Shown: in pieces, positions 57,400-64,000 of the stretch | Position numbering within the stretch: the stretch's first letter is position 1 | Layout of the letters: every line of letters begins with the position of its first letter | NCBI GenBank assembly: GCA_010015745.1 | Contig: ML978156.1 | Location: 355,635 to 419,634 of the forward strand | Reading direction: 5' to 3' | Origin: Setomelanomma holmii | Lineage: Eukaryota; Ascomycota; Dothideomycetes; Pleosporales; Phaeosphaeriaceae | Length of the DNA: 64,000 bases | Notes under the pieces: model-generated | What the model was told of the DNA's origin: nothing | Databases searched by the model: none | Seen by the model: the letters and a program-made list of their open reading frames with translations, nothing else | Made by a program: the position numbers and the translations under genes

Positions 57400-57803
57400 T
57401 ATGTGATGGGAAAACGTGCGAGTGGGAATTACGCGTTGCTATGATTTATGTTATAACGGTCCTATCGCTTTTGTATAATGCCTAATTCGCTCGCTTCGGA
57501 CTGAATACACGAGAACATGAACATGACTTTACTCAAGTCCAAGACGAGAGTGGCTTCTCTCCGTGACGAGGGTGTGGAGGGCCCCTTCCACGTCAGTGAG
57601 GTCATAGCTTCTGGCTCCACCACCCCGCGCAGGGTCCGCGTCGCACTTTCCGTCTGAGGCGGTCTCACATGTGTTCACAATAAGCTCGCCATATCTCAAG
57701 TCTGCTCGTTACTTTCTGCACTATACCCTAGGGCCGGCTCCCTAGCATCTATCTACGCGCATCACCACCTCCTCTCGTCTTCACCCACCCAGGCGCAACA
57801 GCC
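57400..57803. other. Intergenic
   Basis: About 400 bases: the bZIP 3' UTR and the promoter of the next gene with a pyrimidine-rich leader near 57730-57790. No gene is recognised. Confidence 0.5.
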
Positions 57804-59355
57804 ATGGCCGAGCTCAAAGTCTGGGATACCGACCCCACCATCTACCTGTTCACGTCCTTGACAGCAGGCTCGTCGCACATCATCACAGCCACGTCGCGTA
57901 TAGAAACAATACTCAGGGCGAACAAGATCCCGTTCGAAGGCATAGACACAGCAACAAACGAGTCGGCAAAGAAGCTGTTCCAGCGAAGAGCCAGCGGGAA
58001 GAAGCTACCATTGATCGTCAAGGAGGGCTACGTCCTTGGAGTGTGTTGGCCGATTGGACCCCTGGCAGACTGATCTGACAGCCACGCAGGGCATCGAGGA
58101 GATCGAAGAATGGAACGAGTACGACGAGATTCGAGAAGCCCTGGGAGTCACCACCACCTTCACGCCCCTCAATGCGAAACCGTACCCCTCGCCCCAATTG
58201 TCTTCACCCTCGGCAACGACTGCGACGAACACAACCACGGCAATTACAAAGAAGGAAAATGTTGCGCCTAGTCCACAGCAGAATCTCGCTATCCGTCAAC
58301 TGGGAGCAGAAGCTGCAAAGGCGGCTGCAGCGAAGAAGCAGACACCAGCTAAGATCTCAACTACAAATCCTCTGTTGACCGAGAAGACGAACACACCCAC
58401 TTCCGCGACACCAGCGAAGAGTCCTGCAAAGGCCGATGCCAGCACCCTATCACCTCGATCAATACCATTACCACAAACTCCAAGCTCTGCAGCCGCACCA
58501 AAATCAGATGGCAAGGCCAAGGGGGCTGTCCCGAATCTTGCGAACCTTCAGAAGCCGGTGCACGCGCCGCCATCGATGCACAAAGACGCTGCAGATCCTG
58601 CTCTTCGTGCTGGGCCTACATCCGAGACACAGAAAGGTGAAAAGGGAAAGAAGGACGAGAGCAGTAATGATGAAGAAGATAGCGAAGACGAAGACGCCGA
58701 AGAGGATGACGAGGATGACGAGGATGACGAGGATGACGAAGATGATGATGAAGAAGACGAGGAAGAAAGCAGTGAGGAGGAGAGCAGCGAAGAGGAAGAT
58801 GACGAAATAGAAGGTCAAAAGACAGACGACGCTGCAAAAACACAAACACAAGACCCCAAGGACGCATCCAAAGCGGGCGAAAGCGTCAAAGAAGGTGACC
58901 AAGACGCCAGCAGTTCAGAAGAAGAAAGCAGCGAAGACGACACTACTGCCACAGACCACTCTGCCGCCGCCGCCACTGCCGTCGAAAGAAAAGAACCCAC
59001 CGCCGATATCAAAGCGACCGACAAATCGAAGGTAGCAGGAAAAACAAAAACATCTGACAAGAAGACGACTGCTAACAAGAAGACAACATTGGCAGACAAG
59101 CTGGCGGCAGCGAATAAGAAGAAGATTGCTGAGAAGAAGAAATTGGCCGACGAGAAGAAAGTAGCAGACAAGAAGAAGGCAGCGGAGAAGAAGAAGAAGG
59201 TTGCCGATAAGAAGAAAGTGAGTTCGAGCTCGACGGTCAAGAAGTCGAGTAGTAGTAAGGCAAAGGTGGATACTAAGAAAGGCAAGGAGAAGGAGAAGAC
59301 GCAGGACCAGGGTGCGAAGGATGCAAGCAAGGCGGGGGAGGGTGTGGAGGATTGA
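57804..59355 (+). CDS. SH3BGR/thioredoxin-fold protein with long charged tail
   Basis: Exons 57804-58040 and 58090-59355 give 500 residues; the 49-nt intron has GTGTGT and ACGCAG. The first ~105 residues resemble a small thioredoxin/glutaredoxin-like fold of the SH3-binding glutamate-rich type: TIYLFTSLTAGSSHIITA, TILRANKIPFEGIDTAT, RRASGKKLPLIVKEGYVLG, GIEEIEEWNEYDEIREAL. No CxxC redox pair is present, so it is probably not an oxidoreductase. The remaining ~395 residues are low complexity: Pro/Ser/Ala/Thr, then an acidic block of Glu/Asp runs (including a 9-bp DNA repeat), then Lys/Ala-rich KKK repeats. The acidic-then-basic tail could bind nucleic acid or chromatin, but this is inference. 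Confidence 0.8.
58702..58737 (+). repeat. 9-bp in-frame tandem repeat (EDD)
   Basis: Four perfect copies of GAGGATGAC, encoding Glu-Asp-Asp, lie in the acidic block of the thioredoxin-fold protein. Copy number is likely to vary among strains. Confidence 0.85.
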
Positions 59356-59700
59356 GGGCATGCATGATACCTGGACTTGATACTTGAGCGTATGTTTTGT
59401 GGTAGACCTCTTAGCATAGCAAGCATAGCATGTCGATTTTGCATGACCTGGGGCCCTGGTTGGTATATTCAAGCACACCGCTCACTTGGTATAGGGAGGA
59501 AGTGAGGTTTATGTGCTGAAGTATTAGACTGTGTCGTACCTATACGCTCGCTATACGTAGCGACGAATCTGCATGTCTAGCTGCAAACGCCAACGCTATG
59601 CTTCACAAAAAGTGCCCTAGATGCCCTCCCTATGCAGACGGATCCAACACTCAATGGGCGCAACTCAAGGCTATGCAGCGCCAACAATCCATGCCAAACC
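59356..59700. other. Intergenic, convergent 3' ends
   Basis: 345 bases between the stop codons of two convergent genes. No gene is recognised. Confidence 0.5.
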
Positions 59701-62700
59701 CTACTCCGCAATATGCACACCCGCCTTCTTCATCCCCTCCTTGAACAAGTCCTTAACATCCTCCTTGTTTCCATTGCCACCGTTCTCGAGTTGCTTGAAC
59801 AACATCTGCTCAACAGCCTCGATGCCCGCTTCTTCCGCCTTGCTCAACTTGTCCGCCGCTTCGGTTGCGTCTTTTTTCTTCTTGCCCTTGGCTGCATCGT
59901 CATCCGGCTCTTCGCCCTGGACCATCTTATCGAGCTCAAGTTTACTCACGCCCAGAGCGTAAATCTGCTCTTCGACCGTCTCCTTGGTGACGAGTCTGAC
60001 GACTTCGACTTCACGCGTCTGACCGACGCGATGCGCGCGGTTCTCCGCCTGGATATCGTCTTGCGGGTTGAACGAGGAGTCGAAGATGATGACTTTGTTC
60101 GCGCAGGCGAGGTTGATCCCCGCGCCGCCTGATTTGGTGCTGATCATGAAGACACCAATAGACTCGTCCGAGTAGAAGTCGTCCATGAGGGACTGGCGCT
60201 CAGCGATGGGCGTGGAGCCGTCCATGCGCATAAAGGCGATGTCGTGGTCGTCAAAGACCCAGCCGAGGATGTCCATGACTGAGGTAAACTGGGAGAAGAC
60301 GAGGGCGCGGTCGCCGTTCCCTTTGTACTTTTTGAGGAGCTCGAGGAGTTTGGTGACTTTGCCCGAGTCCATCCAATCGTGGTTTTGGAGCTCGAACTTC
60401 TTCAGCGCGGCAGGGTACTTTGTCGCGAGGGAATGGCACTGGTAGTCTTGGTAGAGCTGGAGCTCCTCGAAGATGATGTCTGGGTCGCTAAGAGCAAACA
60501 TCTCCTCCTTTAGGCACGCCTTGGAGATCTTCCGAATCTTGTCGTCGGTATAGCGATGGCGGAACAGCAGGGGATGAATGGCTGCTTGACGTAGCTTCAT
60601 CATTACATTCGCGTGATCCTTGACCAAGACGCCATTTGCACGATCTCGCAGGATCTTCCGCTGCTTCTCAAGCTGCTCAGTGTATAGCTCCTTCTGCGTG
60701 TCAGTGAGCTCGCAGTACTCCACACGGGAAGTCTTCTTTGGAAGATGCTTGAGCACCTGAGCCTTCTTCCGGCGCAGGATGAATGGTGTAAGCATCGTTC
60801 GTGCACGCTGAACACGCTGTGCCGAGAGCAAAGTGCTATGGGAGTCCACGTCGGTCGTTTTGACCTTGTGCTTGAACAGGATCTGCAGCATCTCTCCCAC
60901 CTCATTATCCTTGTCGCCATAAAAGACATCCGGCATAAGGAAGCCCAGAATCGACATCAGCTCTTGCAAGCTGTTTTGCAGAGGGGTACCAGTGAGCAAG
61001 ATACGGCATTGCGTACCAATTCGCATAAGGCTCTTGTAGCGAATGGTGTTTGCGTTCTTCAGGACGTGACCTTCGTCGAAGATGCAGATCTTGGGCCGAC
61101 ACTTTCGCAAGAATGCATTGTCCTCCTTGCGGAACGTCAAGTCGTACGTAGTGATGATGACATCACATTCGCCTTGGCTGATGTTATGGAGGATCGTCTC
61201 CTGATGCTCGAAGCGCTGAGCTTGGCCGCCATAATAAGGAGTGAAGTTGATCGTCTCAGAGAACCGTTGGAACTCTCGACACCAATTCTCTAGCGTCGAG
61301 CCAGGCACAACGATCAAAGTCGGCTGATCACCCGATGTACCCTGCTCTTTCAGGTGAGAGAGGAAGGCGATGACCTGGCACGTCTTTCCTAGACCCATGT
61401 CGTCGGCCAGAATACCAGAGATCTTGTTCTGCCATAAGAGATTGAGCCAGTTCAGACCCACAACTTGGTAGTCCTTGAGCTCTACGCCCATGTTCATGAT
61501 GGACGGCTGCTTCAGAAGCTTCGCTCGATTGGCTTTGCGAACCTCACCCAGACCAGCATCACTGCGTGGCGTATGGTAACCAGAGTCGCGACTGGAGCTG
61601 GCGTCGCTGTTGTCGTCCAAGCTCGTTGCATCAACACCATCCTCGGTCGAAGCGCCAAAAATGTTGATACCCCAGCGAGCCATACCTGCCACCATGGGCT
61701 TGCCCAGGTTCTCGCATTGCTTTACGACCGAGTCAATCGTGGAGTATGCATCCCACATATCCTCAGCGGCGTCCACTAGACGCTGGCCGAAAGTGATGCG
61801 GGGCTTGCGAGCCTTCTTCTTGCCCTTCTCTTTTGGCTCTTGCGCGTCCGTGTGCAGCTTCTTGACCGCCGCGAGCGATGAAAAAGGTCGCTGGTCTAGA
61901 AGCTCGCGAACATCGTCCTCCTTATGCCCGGATAGGTCCACCATGGCTTCCACCGAACACGAATTGAAGAAGTCCAACAGGTTGGTCTCTGAGAAAGCAT
62001 GTTCTACTGCTGAGCTCTGCGCTACCGAGTCGTCATCTGAGATCTCGACGATGGCCTCGTCAATGTCGTCATCGTCGTCTACCGCCTTGGCCCTTCTCGC
62101 GACTTGTGGCTGTGGTCGCAGTGGACTGCCCTCTGGCGAAGACGGCAACGGGTTCCGCCGACCACGTATCAGTCGCCGCTTCTTCGGCTTCTCGTCGTCG
62201 TCGGATATCGGGATCGCGGTCGGTGTAACCTGCGCCTGCGATGCTGGCAACTTGGTGTATTTGTCCAAGATGCTGGTGACGGGCTGCTTCAACGTGCGCT
62301 GTGCCGTTTGCTTCTTCGCAACGCTCTCGGTATTGCTTCGCGCAAGGCCGATTTGTGGGGACCGCAAGAGCTCATCGTCGGAGTCCTGCTCGGCAAGATA
62401 GTCGCAGGTGTCGTCAAAGTGGCCCTTCTTAAGGATGAGGGCGTCGTATATCTGCTTCACCGACTTGGTCGGATATATAGCCATGACCCGAGTCGTCTTA
62501 CGCTTCAGGTCATAATCTACGATATCGTCCACCTTCATTGGGCTATCGTCTGTCAAATCGACTGGCATAGCCCGCGATGGTCCACCCTGCGCCAACTTCT
62601 GCTTCTTCGGCGGTGTCCCTGCGAGACCCGCTGACGGTCGCTTGCGCTGATTCGCAGTCTGGGCTCCCAGCGCATAGCTTGACAAGTCCCATGTCGGCTT

Positions 62701-63216
62701 CTGCGGCGTCTCCTCTACCCTCGAAGTCCGCGAGCTTAGCTCTACTTTCGACAATGGTATACTACTTCTATACCCCGACTCCTCAAACGGATCGCGCTCG
62801 ACCGGCGGGTCATCAGACGTGAGGTCGTAAATTGGTTTGCGAACAGCTTGCGGTGGCATAAATCCCGTCCCCGGTGGGGCCATGGGATTGTTGTACCCAA
62901 ACCCGCGCTGCGATTGCGAATTTGACTGCGACATTGCGGGCGGCGATGAGCAGCGCTGCTCAGCAGCGGGCGAAGAGCGCGGGACCTGCAATTGCGAGGA
63001 CGTCGGTTGGTATTGGCGGTTTGCGCGCGGTGTATGCGGGTGGGCGGGCTGTGAGAGTGGAAGTGTAGGCTGTGTGACGGACGGCAGCGCGAAGTAAGGG
63101 GGATGCGTTCCCAGCGGTTGAGTAGGCTGTGTAACGTAAGTACCTGGCAAGTCGTCCTCGCTGGGCGACGCGGCGCGCGGAGGGGACGAGGAAACTATGG
63201 GGTCGTCTCGGTACAT
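59701..63216 (-). CDS. fun30: Fun30/SMARCAD1-type SNF2 chromatin remodeller
   Basis: One exon gives 1171 residues from ATG 63216 (MYRDDPIVSSSPPRA). In-frame ATGs at 63456 and 63480 would add up to 88 poorly conserved residues. The N-terminal ~230 residues are Pro/Gln/Ser-rich. A CUE-like ubiquitin-binding segment lies near residues 240-280 (VMAIYPTKSVKQIYDAL). The ATPase starts at LKDYQVVGLNWLNLLW with Walker A ADDMGLGKT near residue 605, box II as DEGH (DEGHVLKN, the Etl1/Fun30 form) near 712, and LLTGTPLQNSLQEL. The second lobe spans about 965-1075 (ALVFSQFTSVMDILGW, STKSGGAGINLACA, DIQAENRAHRVGQ). The nuclear ATPase shifts histone dimers or nucleosomes in silencing and DNA-end resection. 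It is head-to-head with VMA21. Confidence 0.95.
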   Translation of the reverse strand: MYRDDPIVSSSPPRAASPSEDDLPGTYVTQPTQPLGTHPPYFALPSVTQPTLPLSQPAHPHTPRANRQYQPTSSQLQVPRSSPAAEQRCSSPPAMSQSNSQSQRGFGYNNPMAPPGTGFMPPQAVRKPIYDLTSDDPPVERDPFEESGYRSSIPLSKVELSSRTSRVEETPQKPTWDLSSYALGAQTANQRKRPSAGLAGTPPKKQKLAQGGPSRAMPVDLTDDSPMKVDDIVDYDLKRKTTRVMAIYPTKSVKQIYDALILKKGHFDDTCDYLAEQDSDDELLRSPQIGLARSNTESVAKKQTAQRTLKQPVTSILDKYTKLPASQAQVTPTAIPISDDDEKPKKRRLIRGRRNPLPSSPEGSPLRPQPQVARRAKAVDDDDDIDEAIVEISDDDSVAQSSAVEHAFSETNLLDFFNSCSVEAMVDLSGHKEDDVRELLDQRPFSSLAAVKKLHTDAQEPKEKGKKKARKPRITFGQRLVDAAEDMWDAYSTIDSVVKQCENLGKPMVAGMARWGINIFGASTEDGVDATSLDDNSDASSSRDSGYHTPRSDAGLGEVRKANRAKLLKQPSIMNMGVELKDYQVVGLNWLNLLWQNKISGILADDMGLGKTCQVIAFLSHLKEQGTSGDQPTLIVVPGSTLENWCREFQRFSETINFTPYYGGQAQRFEHQETILHNISQGECDVIITTYDLTFRKEDNAFLRKCRPKICIFDEGHVLKNANTIRYKSLMRIGTQCRILLTGTPLQNSLQELMSILGFLMPDVFYGDKDNEVGEMLQILFKHKVKTTDVDSHSTLLSAQRVQRARTMLTPFILRRKKAQVLKHLPKKTSRVEYCELTDTQKELYTEQLEKQRKILRDRANGVLVKDHANVMMKLRQAAIHPLLFRHRYTDDKIRKISKACLKEEMFALSDPDIIFEELQLYQDYQCHSLATKYPAALKKFELQNHDWMDSGKVTKLLELLKKYKGNGDRALVFSQFTSVMDILGWVFDDHDIAFMRMDGSTPIAERQSLMDDFYSDESIGVFMISTKSGGAGINLACANKVIIFDSSFNPQDDIQAENRAHRVGQTREVEVVRLVTKETVEEQIYALGVSKLELDKMVQGEEPDDDAAKGKKKKDATEAADKLSKAEEAGIEAVEQMLFKQLENGGNGNKEDVKDLFKEGMKKAGVHIAE

Positions 63217-63551
63217 TGTGCGATCAACTGGTCTCGTCCGTTGGGATTTTGGTTGAATGCGAAAAGCAGACGTGTCTCCGGACGTCGTGGTTGACACGGG
63301 CGAACAAGAAGACCTCAGGGCGTTGAACAAAGGCGCGAGCGTGTCAACAAAGCGTGGAGCATTGTGGAGGCGCAGTGATAAAGGGAAGGAGCAGCTGTGG
63401 CGGGGATCACCAAAAAATTGTTGCTGGGGTTCACCTCGACGCGGCGCGCCTGTCATTCGCGTTGCGCATGGGCCAACCATTGCCCATTACGATACCACTT
63501 TCAGGCAAAGCAGTGCCATCAACACGATTCACTCGACCACACACAAACACA
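63217..63551. promoter_or_regulatory. Divergent promoter, fun30 / VMA21
   Basis: 335 bp separate the two divergent ATGs. If fun30 starts at one of the upstream ATGs (63456 or 63480), the interval shrinks to under 100 bp, which argues for the 63216 start. No specific factor site was assigned. Confidence 0.45.
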
Positions 63552-63974
63552 ATGACGACTAGACGAACTGTTGGAGATGAGAAGGCGTTTCTCGAGAATG
63601 ATCCACGTGGTCCGCCTGGGCCGTCGAATATCTCGCCGGCGGTGCCTGCGTGAGTTGCGAATATGCAAATGTGCTGCACAATTGCTCATGGATTGAATAG
63701 CTCAGTGATATGGAAGCTGATGAGCTTCACCTTCGCCATGATCACCCTGCCAATTGGCACCTACTTCTTCACGGTCAACTTTGTGTTCAGAGGTATGTCA
63801 CCTGGTTGTACCGTCAGTGTGCTCACTAACTTTCATGCAGGCAACGCAACATATGCAGGTGGTCTGGCAGCACTTATGGCGAATGTAGTATTGATTGCTT
63901 ATGTCATTATGGCTTTCAAGGACGATCAAGCCGAGCAGGCAGAAGAGGCAGAAAAGTCAAAGAAGGAATTGTAG
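63552..63974 (+). CDS. VMA21: V-ATPase assembly factor Vma21
   Basis: Exons 63552-63649, 63701-63792 and 63841-63974 give 107 residues; introns are 51 and 48 nt (GTGAGT, GTATGT donors). Two membrane helices are evident: VIWKLMSFTFAMITLPIGTY and GLAALMANVVLIAYVIMAF, separated by a short luminal loop FVFRGNATYAG. The C-terminus ends SKKEL, with lysines at -4 and -3, the dilysine ER-retrieval signal of Vma21. The protein resides in the ER and escorts assembly of the V0 sector of the vacuolar proton ATPase, cycling back from the Golgi. Length and topology match the family well. Confidence 0.95.
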
Positions 63975-64000
63975 TATCATGTGCAATGCATCCAATCACT

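Noticed and set aside
61610..62401. 263-codon plus-strand frame opposite fun30
   Set aside because: Antisense of the Ser/Asp-rich N-terminal half of fun30; low complexity explains the lack of stops.
1..64000. CRISPR arrays, bacterial operons, transposase genes, rRNA
   Set aside because: No direct-repeat/spacer arrays, transposase or reverse-transcriptase motifs, or rRNA-like stretches were seen on either strand.

Overview
The window is nuclear DNA of a filamentous ascomycete (Pezizomycotina). Genes are split by many short introns (45-65 nt, GT donors, CTAAC/CTGAC-like branch sites, C/TAG acceptors). The gene content is fungal: palC, HET-domain genes, a bZIP factor, Vma21, a Fun30 remodeller and an NCS1 permease. 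The protein style suggests Dothideomycetes (Mycosphaerellales-like), which is inference only. There is no bacterial, viral or CRISPR signal, and no intact transposon was recognised. Exon structures below were built by hand from reading frame, splice consensus and family knowledge; no transcript data were available.

Layout. 1-7.3 kb: the 3' end of an unknown gene, an APH/ACAD10-like phosphotransferase and a TDT (malate/SLAC1-type) transporter. 7.3-9.5 kb: no intact gene, but a coding-looking, possibly decayed island. 9.5-16.1 kb: a divergent pair made of an NCS1 purine/uracil/allantoin-type permease and a large hydantoinase/oxoprolinase plus DUF917 protein, followed tail-to-tail by a mitochondrial citrate carrier. 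16.6-19.7 kb: two broken oxidoreductase genes, a zinc alcohol dehydrogenase with two frameshifts and a FAD monooxygenase with an internal deletion. 20-28 kb: a rhodopsin-domain membrane protein, a GT34 glycosyltransferase, an intron-containing tRNA-Asp and an APC amino-acid permease. 28.9-34.8 kb: palC, a 12-kDa complex I subunit, a small unknown protein and an MFS pump.

37-44.3 kb holds housekeeping genes on the plus strand: a Reg1-like PP1 regulator with DUF1752, calnexin and methylmalonate-semialdehyde dehydrogenase. 44.3-51.5 kb is accessory: a tRNA-like remnant, an intact HET gene, a broken HET gene and a small secreted protein. 52.6-64 kb: a Kv-beta-like aldo-keto reductase with a 7-nt micro-exon, a bZIP factor with a uORF, a thioredoxin-fold protein with a charged tail, and the head-to-head pair fun30/VMA21.

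How genes may work together. The NCS1 permease and the hydantoinase-DUF917 protein probably form an uptake-and-hydrolysis module for a cyclic amide or ureide. The MMSDH, the citrate carrier and the complex I subunit are mitochondrial. palC links the window to ambient-pH signalling. The most unusual features are two GC-AG introns, a 7-nt exon, three clearly broken genes lying beside intact ones, and a 168-nt stop-free intron in the MFS gene.
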